Shown: positions 1 to 9,149, numbered from the stretch's first letter. The stretch is DNA of 64,000 nucleotides from an uncultured Maribacter sp. (GCA_947493885.1 CANLTE010000010.1:1-64000), one strand, 5' to 3'. Notes: generated from the letters alone by a model not told the origin. Numbers and translations are program-made.

Positions 1-29
1 TTTTAAACTCAAATTATACCTTAAAAAGT

Positions 30-75
30 GTAAACTATGTCCCTTTAACTTTGTAAATGATGTGCCTTTAACGTA
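30..75. repeat. Imperfect 23-bp tandem duplication
   Basis: Two adjacent 23-nt units (30-52 and 53-75) match at about 18 of 23 positions and share the core CCTTTAAC. They lie just outside the inverted repeat that begins at 97. No transposase is visible in the window. The repeat could be the end of a mobile element lying to the left, or a regulatory repeat. I cannot decide from this sequence. Confidence 0.4.
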
Positions 76-96
76 CCAAATGTGTGGTAACGGTTC

Positions 97-286
97 GGCT
101 ATGATTAGTGTGGGGCGGTGATTTACGATTCTCATTGCGCCACAGCTCGTAGCCAAATCTTATTGTTTTGTTTTATTTTTTTTGTGTATAAAGCAAAATC
201 CATAAGATTTTGCGACCTCATAAATATACACAGACCTTGGCGTAAAAACCCAAACCCCACATTAATTATAGCCATTGTTGGCAACA
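97..286. repeat. Long inverted repeat plus GTTGGCAAC palindrome (attC-like)
   Basis: The arm at 97-115 (GGCTATGATTAGTGTGGGG) pairs with 255-273 over 19 positions, 17 Watson-Crick and 2 G-T wobble, around a 139-nt loop. Directly beyond the right arm is the palindrome TGTTGGCAACA (276-286), which stops 4 nt before the stop codon of the lipoprotein gene. Read on the minus strand the order is gene, palindrome, long folded single-strand structure. That is the architecture of an integron attC site following its cassette gene. The box GTTGGCA only partly fits the canonical GTTRRRY core and the site is longer than most attC sites, so the identity is inferred. An open frame inside this region (118-306) is not credible as a gene. 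Confidence 0.5.
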
Positions 287-290
287 GTTA

Positions 291-953
291 TTATTTTAGT
301 TCGTAATGATAATCTGTTTCAGAATTCCAAAAGTCCGTTATTTTATATTTTCCAGTTGAGAAATTCAATTCCGAGTTTTTATTGTTTTTAATTGTCTCAT
401 AAAGTTTTCTGTCAGATTCCATTTTCTGTTGGACTGATGGAATATAATTTGCAATTTGTATATCAGACATACCCTTGTTTTTCAAATCCTTCTTTACGGA
501 TTCAATATCTACCGACAAGTACTTTTCTAAGTTTGTAGCAAGAGTGTTCAATGAATTATTATTAACTGCAAAAAAATCAAATTTCACAGGCTTATTTTCC
601 AATGAAATTCCTTCGTCATAGTAGTGTTTCAATTCTGTGTTTTGAATTATTTCTTTTCTTGTCAAACTAACGATACCATTTGAATTGGTTGGTATGAAGC
701 TATAAGTATAGTAGTTTAAATCATTGATATAAATATTTAGGTGGCAGATTACATTCTCTTTTTTTAAGTCCTCTCCATTTTCATTTTTAATTTGGATGGT
801 TAATGTATTTGGTAAAATTGGATGTCTTTTACTAATTAATTCACTTGGTACGACTCCAAACTTCTCAGGCTTATCCTTTTCCATAGACTTCGTTTTGTTA
901 TTCTGACAAGAGAAAATTATAATGAAGATTAATATTCCTAATATGTTTTTCAT
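291..953 (-). CDS. Orphan lipoprotein of unknown function (cassette-borne)
   Basis: This encodes about 220 residues. The start is taken as the ATG at 951-953, giving MKNILGILIFIIIFSCQNN, a short signal peptide with a lipobox-like FSC. The mature protein is therefore probably a lipid-anchored periplasmic or outer-membrane protein. The frame stays open upstream to a TTG at 968, but that extension lies inside a perfect palindrome and would spoil the signal peptide. The mature part is rich in Lys, Asn and Ile, with a possible beta-rich domain around residues 30-110 and a charged helical part after about 130. I recognise no domain. It stands alone, with inverted repeats on both sides, and its neighbours suggest no function. 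Confidence 0.75.
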   Translation of the reverse strand: MKNILGILIFIIIFSCQNNKTKSMEKDKPEKFGVVPSELISKRHPILPNTLTIQIKNENGEDLKKENVICHLNIYINDLNYYTYSFIPTNSNGIVSLTRKEIIQNTELKHYYDEGISLENKPVKFDFFAVNNNSLNTLATNLEKYLSVDIESVKKDLKNKGMSDIQIANYIPSVQQKMESDRKLYETIKNNKNSELNFSTGKYKITDFWNSETDYHYELK

Positions 954-996
954 AATTGTTGCCAACAATTGGATAAGCGTACTATTACGTTTATCC
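954..996. repeat. 17-bp perfect palindrome plus adjoining hairpin upstream of the lipoprotein gene
   Basis: AATTGTTGCCAACAATT (954-970) is a perfect 17-nt palindrome that abuts the ATG of the lipoprotein gene. Right next to it, GGATAAGCGTA (971-981) pairs with TACGTTTATCC (986-996) around a 4-nt loop, with one wobble. Read on the minus strand this is hairpin, GTTGGCAAC, then ATG. It mirrors the left-hand structure, where an inverted repeat also ends in ATTGTTGGCAAC. The paired arrangement supports a cassette boundary. A plain hairpin terminator for something to the left is a weaker alternative, prompted by the short T-run at 999-1003. Confidence 0.5.
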
Positions 997-1148
997 CCTT
1001 TTTAGAAGTACTAATCTAAAAGGTTTTTTATAGTTTAAATATAGAAATATTACTGCATTTGCCTGCTATTATTACCATTTAAAAAGTATTACACGAATGT
1101 TATACGGTTGTATGCTTACCTATTTTATAGGAGAATTAAGTATTAAAG

Positions 1149-3056
1149 CTATAAAACCTCGTCCATAATTAGCTGAATTACTTCCGGGTTTAGCAATGTA
1201 CTGGTATCCCCCAAATTACTAGTGTCATTGCTAGCAATTTTTCGCAAAATTCTACGCATTATTTTTCCGCTCCGTGTTTTTGGTAGACCAGGTACAAATT
1301 GTATTTTGTCCAATTTGGCTATAGGACCTATTTGTTCTGTAATTTGTTGGTTAATTTCCTTTCTTAAATTATCTCTATCTCTGCTTTCTCCAGTTTCTTT
1401 TAAAATTACATACCCATATAAGGCATTGCCTTTTACATCATGCGGAAAACCTACAATGGCAGACTCTGCAACCGCTGGATGTTCGTTAATAGAGTCTTCA
1501 ATTGGGGCGGTTCCTAAATTATGTCCAGAAACAATAATAACATCATCCACTCGTCCTGTTATTCTATAATAACCTACAGCATCTCTATGCGCACCATCTC
1601 CTGTAAAATAGGCATTTTTGTAAGCAGAGAAATAAGTTTCTCTATAGCGTTCGTGATTGCCCCAAATGGTTCTTGCAATGGACGGCCAAGGGAATTTTAT
1701 ACACAATCTACCATCTACTTGATTTCCTTTTATTTCGTTTCCATTTTCATCCATTAAAGCGGGTTGTACTCCTATAAAAGGGAGAGTGGCGTAGGTTGGT
1801 GTAGTGGGAGTAACATAAGGTATTGGAGTAATCATCATTCCACCCGTTTCCGTTTGCCACCAAGTATCTACTATAGGACTGTGTTTTTTGCCAACGTTAT
1901 TGTTGTACCAGTGCCAAGCTTCCTCATTTATAGGTTCTCCAACGGAACCCAAAACTTTAAGGGAAGATAAATCGTACTTTTCTACAAATTCTAAATTTTC
2001 TTTTGCAAGGGCACGTATTGCGGTTGGTGCAGTATAAAACTGATTTACTTTGTGTTTTTCTACGACTTCCCAAAAACGACCATAGTCTGGATAGGAGGGG
2101 ACCCCTTCAAACATTACTGTGGTGGCACCATTAGCTAACGGACCATATACAATATACGAATGCCCAGTAATCCATCCAATATCTGCTGTACACCAATATA
2201 CATCGTCTTCTTTATATTGAAAAATGTTTTTAAAGGTATAAGCGGTATACACCATATAGCCCCCAGTAGTATGTACCATTCCCTTGGGTTTTCCTGTAGA
2301 ACCAGAGGTGTATAAAATAAATAAAGGATCTTCGGCATCCATTATCTCGGCTACATAGTCGGCATAGGCATCATCTAATAATGGTTGTAACCAATAGTCA
2401 CGACCTTCTTTCATGTTAACATTGCTATTAATTCGTTTAGCCACTAAAACCGATTTTACATTTGGACAATCTTCCAGTGCTGCATCAACAATACCTTTTA
2501 AATCTAAGGTTTTTGCTCCTCTGAACGACCCATCTGAGGTAATAACTATTTTACAGTCCGAATCGTTAATACGTGTAGAAAGTGCCATCGATGAAAATCC
2601 TGCGAAAACTACCGAATGTATTGCACCAATGCGTGCACATGCTAGTACCGATATCGCCAATTCTGGTATCATAGGCAGATAAATACAAACTCTATCACCT
2701 TTTTTTATGCCTTGTTCTTTAAGTACATTTGCCATTTTGCAAACGCGCTCGTGAAGTTGACGATAGGTGATATGTTCTGCTTCTTCATCTGGATTATTAG
2801 GCTCAAAAAGAATAGCTGTTTTATCCCCTCTTGTTGGTAAATGACGGTCTATGCAGTTTTCAGTGATGTTTAGTTGTGCCCCTTCAAACCATTTTATTTC
2901 AGGTTTTGAAAAATCCCAACGTAAAACATTATCCCATTTTTTACGCCATACAAAATGTTCTTCGGCAATTTCTTCCCAAAAACCTTCAGGATTTTGAACC
3001 GATTTACGGTAAACTTGATAATATTCTTCAAGGTGTTTTATGTGGTAATTACTCAT
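1149..3056 (-). CDS. acs: Acetyl-CoA synthetase (AMP-forming)
   Basis: A 635-residue cytoplasmic enzyme that makes acetyl-CoA from acetate, ATP and CoA through acetyl-AMP. The N-terminal ACAS domain is followed by the AMP-binding P-loop YTSGSTGKPKG near residue 250, the DTWWQTETGG motif near 400 and the YFTGDGA motif near 485. The hinge reads GRVDDVIIVSGHNLGTAPIE rather than the enterobacterial NVSGHRLGTAEIE. The C-terminal PKTRSGKIMRR carries the lysine that is reversibly acetylated in Acs of other bacteria. Length is normal (about 630-650). It lies 99 bp downstream of the SSS symporter on the same strand, so uptake and activation of acetate are probably co-expressed. Propionyl-CoA synthetase is unlikely. 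Confidence 0.95.
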   Translation of the reverse strand: MSNYHIKHLEEYYQVYRKSVQNPEGFWEEIAEEHFVWRKKWDNVLRWDFSKPEIKWFEGAQLNITENCIDRHLPTRGDKTAILFEPNNPDEEAEHITYRQLHERVCKMANVLKEQGIKKGDRVCIYLPMIPELAISVLACARIGAIHSVVFAGFSSMALSTRINDSDCKIVITSDGSFRGAKTLDLKGIVDAALEDCPNVKSVLVAKRINSNVNMKEGRDYWLQPLLDDAYADYVAEIMDAEDPLFILYTSGSTGKPKGMVHTTGGYMVYTAYTFKNIFQYKEDDVYWCTADIGWITGHSYIVYGPLANGATTVMFEGVPSYPDYGRFWEVVEKHKVNQFYTAPTAIRALAKENLEFVEKYDLSSLKVLGSVGEPINEEAWHWYNNNVGKKHSPIVDTWWQTETGGMMITPIPYVTPTTPTYATLPFIGVQPALMDENGNEIKGNQVDGRLCIKFPWPSIARTIWGNHERYRETYFSAYKNAYFTGDGAHRDAVGYYRITGRVDDVIIVSGHNLGTAPIEDSINEHPAVAESAIVGFPHDVKGNALYGYVILKETGESRDRDNLRKEINQQITEQIGPIAKLDKIQFVPGLPKTRSGKIMRRILRKIASNDTSNLGDTSTLLNPEVIQLIMDEVL

Positions 3057-3155
3057 GTAATATTTTCTTTAATACTAGGTGTTTAAAAGTATAATTTTTT
3101 TTCCTCACGAATGTTATTAACCTAAGGATTAATGGAGATTTATTCACGAAATAGG

Positions 3156-4868
3156 TTAATGGTCTACAGCTTCACCAGCCTCATTTGGAATGCGAATGTC
3201 TTCTACAATTTCTTGAACTTCATTTGGAGGAGGAGGGGTGAATTGAAGTATTATTATTGCAACAACAAAGTTGACCACCATAGCTACAGTTCCAAAACCT
3301 TCGGGCGAAATACCAAACCACCATTCAGAAGACAATTCCGCAACAGCTTCTTTACCTCCGTCGAAAATTCCGAACTTAAACTTTAGCATATAAAAAAGCA
3401 TTAACGAAATGCCTACAACCATACCGCCAATAGCTCCTTCTTTATTCATTTTTTTATAAAAAATACCTAAAACAATAGCAGGAAAAAAGGAAGCAGCGGC
3501 TAAACCAAAAGCTAGTGCAACAACAGCAGCTACAAATCCGGGAGGGTTTATGCCAAAATACCCTGCAATAATTACAGCACCTGTAGCGGCACCTCTTGCC
3601 ACCCATAATTCTCCTTTCTCAGAGATATTAGGAGAGATGATTTTTTTAATTAAATCATGAGACACTGATGCTGATATTACTAATAATAAACCTGCTGCAG
3701 TAGAAAGTGCAGCGGCTAGACCTCCCGCGGCAACCAAAGCAATCACCCAATTGGGCAATTTTGCAATTTCAGGATTTGCTAATACCATAATATCCCTGTC
3801 TATTTTTAGTTCATTTACTTGTTCGTTTGCAACATATTGAATTTTTCCATCATTGTTTTTGTCATTAAATTGTAAAAGTCCTGTGCTTTCCCAGTTTTTA
3901 AACCATTCAGGCATTGAAGCGTATGGTTGGTTGGTTACTGTTTCAATCATATTTGTTCTCGCAAAAACGGCAACGGCAGGCGCTGCAGTATATAAAATGG
4001 CGATGAGTAAAAGAGCAATCCCCGCAGATTTACGCGCATCTCTAACTCGTTTTACGGTAAAAAACCTGACAATTACATGTGGTAACCCTGCTGTACCTAC
4101 CATTAACGCCAAGGTAATTGCAAAAACATCAATTTTACTTTTAGTTCCGCTAGTATATTCTGCAAATCCCAACTCCGTAGAAAGTCCGTTAAGTTTATCC
4201 AGTAAATATGTGCCAGAACCATCATTTAATGTACTGCCCATTCCAAGTTGAGGAATAGGGTTCCCAGTCATTTGAATTGATATAAATATAGCTGGAACCA
4301 TAAAGGCAAAAATTAATACACAGTATTGTGCTACTTGCGTATAAGTTATACCTTTCATTCCTCCTAAAACAGCGTAAAAAAGTACAATAATCATTCCTAT
4401 AATTACGCCCGTATTAATGTTTACTTCTAAGAAACGAGAAAACACTACACCAACGCCTCGCATTTGTCCCGCAACGTAAGTAAATGATACAATTAATGCA
4501 CAAATTACAGCTACAATACGGGCTGTTTTTGAATAATACCTATCTCCAATAAAATCTGGCACAGTGAATTTTCCAAACTTACGGAGGTATGGAGCAAGCA
4601 ATAAGGCGAGGAGTACATAACCGCCGGTCCAGCCCATAAGGTAAACGGAGCCATCATAACCTGCAAAGGAGATAATTCCTGCCATAGAAATAAACGATGC
4701 TGCGGACATCCAATCCGCAGCAGTTGCCATTCCGTTAGCAAGTGGCGAAACGCCACCACCAGCAACATAAAAATCTTTTGTAGAACTTGCTTTGGACCAA
4801 ATGGCAATGCCTATATAAATGGCAAAAGTAATTCCAACTAAAATGTATGTCCATAGTTGTACACTCAT
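3156..4868 (-). CDS. actP: Sodium:solute symporter, acetate permease type
   Basis: A 570-residue inner-membrane protein of the SSS family with about 13 hydrophobic segments. The N-terminal stretch (IAIWSKASSTKDFYVAGG, then NGMATAADWMSAASFISMAG) is typical of the ActP/DhlC branch, which carries acetate and other short monocarboxylates with a cation. An extended soluble loop at about residues 310-370 carries an acidic DKNNDGKIQ patch. It follows the DUF4212 small-subunit gene by 21 bp and precedes acs, which is the main reason to propose acetate as substrate. The exact substrate cannot be read from the sequence. Confidence 0.82.
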   Translation of the reverse strand: MSVQLWTYILVGITFAIYIGIAIWSKASSTKDFYVAGGGVSPLANGMATAADWMSAASFISMAGIISFAGYDGSVYLMGWTGGYVLLALLLAPYLRKFGKFTVPDFIGDRYYSKTARIVAVICALIVSFTYVAGQMRGVGVVFSRFLEVNINTGVIIGMIIVLFYAVLGGMKGITYTQVAQYCVLIFAFMVPAIFISIQMTGNPIPQLGMGSTLNDGSGTYLLDKLNGLSTELGFAEYTSGTKSKIDVFAITLALMVGTAGLPHVIVRFFTVKRVRDARKSAGIALLLIAILYTAAPAVAVFARTNMIETVTNQPYASMPEWFKNWESTGLLQFNDKNNDGKIQYVANEQVNELKIDRDIMVLANPEIAKLPNWVIALVAAGGLAAALSTAAGLLLVISASVSHDLIKKIISPNISEKGELWVARGAATGAVIIAGYFGINPPGFVAAVVALAFGLAAASFFPAIVLGIFYKKMNKEGAIGGMVVGISLMLFYMLKFKFGIFDGGKEAVAELSSEWWFGISPEGFGTVAMVVNFVVAIIILQFTPPPPNEVQEIVEDIRIPNEAGEAVDH

Positions 4869-4889
4869 GATATTTTTTTTTGAAATGGA

Positions 4890-5150
4890 TTATTCGTCGA
4901 AGTTGTATTTTTTATCCAGCTTGTTCATTTTTTTTACATAAACAAAAATGAGGATTACAAATATGTAAATGGAACCTTGTTGGGCAAACCAAAAGCCTAG
5001 TTTAAAACCGCCAATTTGAATTTTATCTAGGGTTTCCCTAAACAAAATACCAGCACCGTACGAAACTAAAAACCAAATGGATAATAAAAGTAAGAGAAGC
5101 CTAAGATTTTCTTTCCAATAAGCTTTTGCATTTTTCTTTTTATCAATCAT
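4890..5150 (-). CDS. DUF4212 small subunit of a sodium/solute symporter
   Basis: An 86-residue protein with two predicted membrane helices (about residues 15-35 and 52-72) and charged termini. The pattern AYWKENLRLL..LLSIWFLVSYG..GILF and a second helix starting GFWFAQQGSIYIFV match the family found immediately upstream of SSS symporters and called the small subunit of a solute:sodium symporter. It is the first gene of the small symporter / SSS / acs group. It probably assists assembly or activity of the larger permease; that role is inferred from context. Confidence 0.85.
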   Translation of the reverse strand: MIDKKKNAKAYWKENLRLLLLLLSIWFLVSYGAGILFRETLDKIQIGGFKLGFWFAQQGSIYIFVILIFVYVKKMNKLDKKYNFDE

Positions 5151-5204
5151 AAAAAATTGGGATTAAAACCTACTTTTTTACAATATATAAATAGTTTTTA
5201 TATT

Positions 5205-5231
5205 AATATGAAGATTTTGAATCTTCATATT
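5205..5231. other. Perfect 12-bp hairpin between anmK and the symporter operon
   Basis: AATATGAAGATT (5205-5216), loop TTG and AATCTTCATATT (5220-5231) form a perfect inverted repeat in the 97-bp gap after the anmK stop. On the minus strand it could end the recycling operon transcript, but only an A/T-mixed tract follows and there is no clean U-run. An operator or mRNA processing hairpin is the alternative. Confidence 0.5.
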
Positions 5232-5247
5232 TGCTAAAAGCATAAAT

Positions 5248-6321
5248 TCAAGGAAGAAAAACAACCCCAGATGAAGAATCTTTTTTTGCTCCAGTAACTG
5301 AACTTAGAACGTTGATTTTTTCTTTGATTCGTAAAACACCCATTAAGGCAAAAATCAGCGCTTCTTTAAATTCAATTAAAGTCTTGTTCGGAACAATTAT
5401 TTTAATGTTTTTGTTTAGTTTTTTTTGAAGTATTTCAATCAAAAAAGTATTTAATGCTCCACCACCAGTAACCAGTAAGGTTTGTACATGACCATTACTG
5501 TTTATTTGAATTTGATGGACAATTTGTTCGCAAATATGCACAATGGACGTATGTAATAAATTTTCAACGGTATCATTTGTAGCGTCTACAATAGGAATAA
5601 CCTTTTCTACAAACCATTCATAACCTGTGGATTTAGGAAAGGGGAGTTTGTAAAATTCTAAATTATTTAATTGTGTTAATAGTGAGGTGTTAATTTTTCC
5701 TGTTTTTGCGAGTATACCGCCTTTATCATAATCCAACAGTATTTTTTGAGTGATATAATTTAAAATCATATTTGCAAGCCCAACATCATAGGCAATACGT
5801 TTATGGTTTTGTTGGAATGATATATTACTGATACCTCCTAAATTCAGACAGAAATCATATTCATTAAAAAATAGCTTATCACCTATAGGAACAAAAGGAG
5901 CACCTTGCCCACCTAGAGCTATGTCATTTGTTCTAAAATCACAAACAACTTTGCAATCTGATGCGTTTGCAAGATGTTGTCCTGAACCTAATTGAAAAGT
6001 AAATCCGTTTTGAGGTTGATGATGAACGGTATGCCCATGGCTGGAAATAAAATCTACATTTAATTTATGTTCCGCAATAAATTTTTGCGTCTGTTCGCCA
6101 AGCCAGGCACCATAAGTGTTGTGCAGTATTAACAAATCATCAGCGGGTAGTAAAATGGCGTTTTTAAGTTTTTGCTTATAGTCATTATTATATGAAACAC
6201 TATGCGTTTGTTGTATTTTATACTTCCACTGGTTTTGTTCTTCCCAAATATGACAATATGCAAGGTCTAATCCGTCTAACGAAGTACCTGACATGAGTCC
6301 AATTACTTTATATTTCTGCAT
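5248..6321 (-). CDS. anmK: Anhydro-N-acetylmuramic acid kinase
   Basis: A 357-residue cytoplasmic kinase of the ASKHA fold. It opens and phosphorylates 1,6-anhydro-MurNAc to MurNAc-6-phosphate, the substrate of MurQ. Visible motifs are the N-terminal GLMSGTSLDGLDLA, GGQGAPFVPIGD near residue 130, NLGGISNI near 160, YDVGLANMILN near 175 (with the conserved Asp in the position of the usual FDTGPGN motif) and TGGGALN near 285. Length is close to the usual 370. It begins 1 bp after the nagZ stop and is the last gene of the minus-strand run GHL10, ampG-like, nagZ, anmK. With murQ divergent nearby, the step order of anhydromuropeptide recycling is reproduced. Confidence 0.93.
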   Translation of the reverse strand: MQKYKVIGLMSGTSLDGLDLAYCHIWEEQNQWKYKIQQTHSVSYNNDYKQKLKNAILLPADDLLILHNTYGAWLGEQTQKFIAEHKLNVDFISSHGHTVHHQPQNGFTFQLGSGQHLANASDCKVVCDFRTNDIALGGQGAPFVPIGDKLFFNEYDFCLNLGGISNISFQQNHKRIAYDVGLANMILNYITQKILLDYDKGGILAKTGKINTSLLTQLNNLEFYKLPFPKSTGYEWFVEKVIPIVDATNDTVENLLHTSIVHICEQIVHQIQINSNGHVQTLLVTGGGALNTFLIEILQKKLNKNIKIIVPNKTLIEFKEALIFALMGVLRIKEKINVLSSVTGAKKDSSSGVVFLP

Positions 6322-6322
6322 C

Positions 6323-7882
6323 TTATTTTGTTTGAAAAGGTAAACGTCCTTTAGCTTGTATTTTACCTAAAAAATGTGCTGCCGCAACTTGTTGAAAACT
6401 GTCAAAATTTTGATGTGCTAAAACTACCGTGTTTGCTTTTTCTATATTTAAAACGTTTAGCATGTAAGGGTTTCCGAATATATAAATTACTACATTTTTG
6501 GTTGTTACTAATTGTTGAATGAAATCTAATTCTTTTTGCGTAAAATCAAAGTTATTTTTGGGCTTAACCTTTCTGGGATAAATGGCTAATAAAACAGCAT
6601 CATAATTTTTTACATCATCCTTATTTGTTGCAATTTTTATAGATTCAAGTTCTTTAAAAAAAGTTTGATTTTTGGTGTCTCCTATAGATAAAGCAATAAA
6701 GGAACGTTGTTTAAAATTGGCTATTTTGGTAGCATTTCCTTTATAAAAACAAATGCTGTTTTTTGCAATTTTTGCATTTAAGTTTTTCGCATTACTAAGT
6801 GTAAGGTTGGTAGTATTATTGCTGAATGCTTTTTCTTTTAATGCCCAAATTCTTTGAAAGCTTTTTTCAATATGCTCTGGAGCGGCATTTTTTACAATTA
6901 GCTGTATTCCTTCGATAGGATTTTCGGCAAAACATAAAACATCATTACCGGCTTCAAAAGCTAACCATTCCAATTCTCCTTGGGTAGTGTAATTTTTTGA
7001 TACCGCATGCATATTTAAGGCATCAGAAATGATAACACCATTATAGCCCAATTCTTTTCGTAATAAATCGGTAATTATTTCTTTGGAAATACTTGAGGAA
7101 ATTTGTTTTCCTCCAGAAAGCGCAGGTACATTCAAATGACCAATCATAACAGAATCTACACCTTTTTTTATAAGTTGTATAAACGGATATAGCTCATTTT
7201 GAAACAGTTCTTCTTTTGTTTTATGAATCAATGGGAGGTCTAAGTGAGAGTCAGTTTCGGTATCTCCATGGCCTGGAAAATGTTTAACACTAGTTAAAAT
7301 TCCTTCACTTTTTGTTCCTTCTAAAAAGTACGTTGCTTTTTGGGTAACATCAACTTTGTCGTTGCCAAAAGAACGATACCCTATAACAGGATTTTTAGGG
7401 TTGTTGTTAACATCAATTACAGGAGCCAAATTCCAATGTATTCCTGCAACTTTACAATCGTTAGCGATATTTTTACCAACCTCAAAAATTAAATCTGTCT
7501 CATTTTCAATAGCTCCTAATGTAATTGCATACGGATATTGAGGCGTGTTTTCTATGCGCATTGCTAACCCCCATTCTGCATCAATGCTTATTAAAAGGGG
7601 TGTTTTGGAAGCTTTTTGGTATCTTTTAATTAGTGCTTTTAAAACGGTAAAGCTTTCTGTATTTGGAATAACCTTGGTAGCGCTTTCAAAATTTGTTGCA
7701 GCACTTGCCGGACTATGAAAAAAACATAAACTTCCAATGTGCTGTTCTTTAATTAGTTTTTCTAATGTCTGAATTTCTTCCTCAGAATCGTTAATAAAGG
7801 CCGCTGGCATAAACAATTGCCCTACTTTTTCTTGTAGCGAAAGTGTTTTTGATGCCATGGAATATGAAACAATTTTATGCAT
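6323..7882 (-). CDS. nagZ: Beta-N-acetylglucosaminidase, GH3 (cytoplasmic NagZ)
   Basis: A 519-residue GH3 enzyme predicted to remove GlcNAc from GlcNAc-anhydroMurNAc (peptides). The NagZ signature KHFPGHGDTETDSH, which carries the Asp/His dyad, lies near residue 200. The nucleophile motif ISDALNMHA follows near 285. A C-terminal alpha/beta domain extends beyond the roughly 340 residues of E. coli NagZ. There is no signal peptide, so it should act in the cytoplasm, unlike the second GH3 gene at 42620. The ATG at 7882 overlaps the stop of the permease gene by 8 bp, suggesting translational coupling. An internal ATG at 7858 (MASKTLSLQEK) is an alternative start. Confidence 0.9.
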   Translation of the reverse strand: MHKIVSYSMASKTLSLQEKVGQLFMPAAFINDSEEEIQTLEKLIKEQHIGSLCFFHSPASAATNFESATKVIPNTESFTVLKALIKRYQKASKTPLLISIDAEWGLAMRIENTPQYPYAITLGAIENETDLIFEVGKNIANDCKVAGIHWNLAPVIDVNNNPKNPVIGYRSFGNDKVDVTQKATYFLEGTKSEGILTSVKHFPGHGDTETDSHLDLPLIHKTKEELFQNELYPFIQLIKKGVDSVMIGHLNVPALSGGKQISSSISKEIITDLLRKELGYNGVIISDALNMHAVSKNYTTQGELEWLAFEAGNDVLCFAENPIEGIQLIVKNAAPEHIEKSFQRIWALKEKAFSNNTTNLTLSNAKNLNAKIAKNSICFYKGNATKIANFKQRSFIALSIGDTKNQTFFKELESIKIATNKDDVKNYDAVLLAIYPRKVKPKNNFDFTQKELDFIQQLVTTKNVVIYIFGNPYMLNVLNIEKANTVVLAHQNFDSFQQVAAAHFLGKIQAKGRLPFQTK

Positions 7883-9149
7883 TATCAGCTTTAGATTTTT
7901 TACCGTAATCAGCAGGGTATTGTATAAATTTTAGTAGTAATAATGATGGCAGTGCTGCAATGACAACCCAAATGAAAAATCCGTCATAACCTAACCATTC
8001 TTGTACATAGCCACTAATCATTCCGGGAAGCATCATGCCAAGTGCCATAAAACCGGTTGCAATAGCGTAGTGCGATGTTTTTGATTTTCCTTCGGCGATA
8101 AAAATGAGGTACATTAAAAAGCCAGCAAAACCAAAGCCATAACCAAATTTTTCAAGTGCAATAGTTACTGTAACAGCCAATACACTAGTTGTTTTTGTAA
8201 TAGCTAAAAGTGCGTATAAAATATTGGGAACATTTAGGGAAAGTATCATGGGTAGCATCCATTTTTTGAGTCCATCCCTTGAAATTACAATACCTCCCAA
8301 AATACCTCCAAGAGAGAGCATTATAACCCCAATGGTACCGAAAAGTGTTCCTAATTGTTCGGTTGAATAATGTAGTCCTCCCTCAGTAGTCTCATCAAGC
8401 AAAAAAGGAGCAGCCATTTTTACGAGTTGCGATTCACCAAGTCGATAAGAAAGTATAAAAGCAATACCAATACCAATATTGGGTTTATTAAAAAATGAGC
8501 TGAAAACTTCAAAAAAGCTTTTTGGTTTTTCAGTAGTAATACTTTCTGAAGATTCGTATTTTGGAGTAACAAAAAAATTGGCAATGGTTAGCGATAGCAT
8601 AAGTAAAGCGGCAACTACCATAGTAACGCTCCAAGCCTTTGTGTTATCTCCGTATTTGTGCTCTAAATACCCTGCAAGAATCACAATAATTCCTTCACCA
8701 GTAACCATTGCAAGGCGATAAAACACACTTCTAACGCCAACAAAAAAGGACTGTTTTTTTTCTGTAAGCCCAATCATATAATAGCCATCGGAAGCAATAT
8801 CGTTGGTAGCGGATGCAAAAGCTGCCATCCAAAAACAGGCTAAAGTTGTTAGCATAAACATGTTTGATGGTAGCGAAAGGCCAACACCTAAAATTGCCAA
8901 AGCTATTATAAGTTGCATGCTTAAAAACCATTTTCGTTTAGTACTTTTTAAGTCTACTAGCGGACTCCACAAAGGTTTTAATACCCAAGGTAAATACAGC
9001 CAGCTAGTATATAAACCAATGTCAGCATTGGATACACCTAACTTTTTGTACATAATTACCGAGACAGTTACTACCAGCACATAGGGTAACCCTTGTGCAA
9101 AATATAAAACAGGAATCCAGCCCCAAGCACCTTTGTCTTTTTGAATCAT
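7875..9149 (-). CDS. ampG: MFS permease, AmpG-like muropeptide importer
   Basis: A 424-residue inner-membrane protein with about 12 hydrophobic helices. The N-terminal pattern YFAQGLPYVLV, then LYTSWLYLPWVLKPLWSPLVD, matches the AmpG branch of the major facilitator superfamily, which imports GlcNAc-anhydroMurNAc and its peptides. The start overlaps the GHL10 stop as ATGA, and the end overlaps nagZ by 8 bp, so it sits inside a tightly packed recycling operon. The family call is firm. The muropeptide substrate rests on family resemblance plus these neighbours. Confidence 0.85.
   Translation of the reverse strand: MIQKDKGAWGWIPVLYFAQGLPYVLVVTVSVIMYKKLGVSNADIGLYTSWLYLPWVLKPLWSPLVDLKSTKRKWFLSMQLIIALAILGVGLSLPSNMFMLTTLACFWMAAFASATNDIASDGYYMIGLTEKKQSFFVGVRSVFYRLAMVTGEGIIVILAGYLEHKYGDNTKAWSVTMVVAALLMLSLTIANFFVTPKYESSESITTEKPKSFFEVFSSFFNKPNIGIGIAFILSYRLGESQLVKMAAPFLLDETTEGGLHYSTEQLGTLFGTIGVIMLSLGGILGGIVISRDGLKKWMLPMILSLNVPNILYALLAITKTTSVLAVTVTIALEKFGYGFGFAGFLMYLIFIAEGKSKTSHYAIATGFMALGMMLPGMISGYVQEWLGYDGFFIWVVIAALPSLLLLKFIQYPADYGKKSKADNA

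Noticed and set aside
118-306. Small plus-strand open frame at the left edge
   Set aside because: It lies almost wholly inside the inverted repeat and its loop, has no ribosome binding site and no recognisable product.
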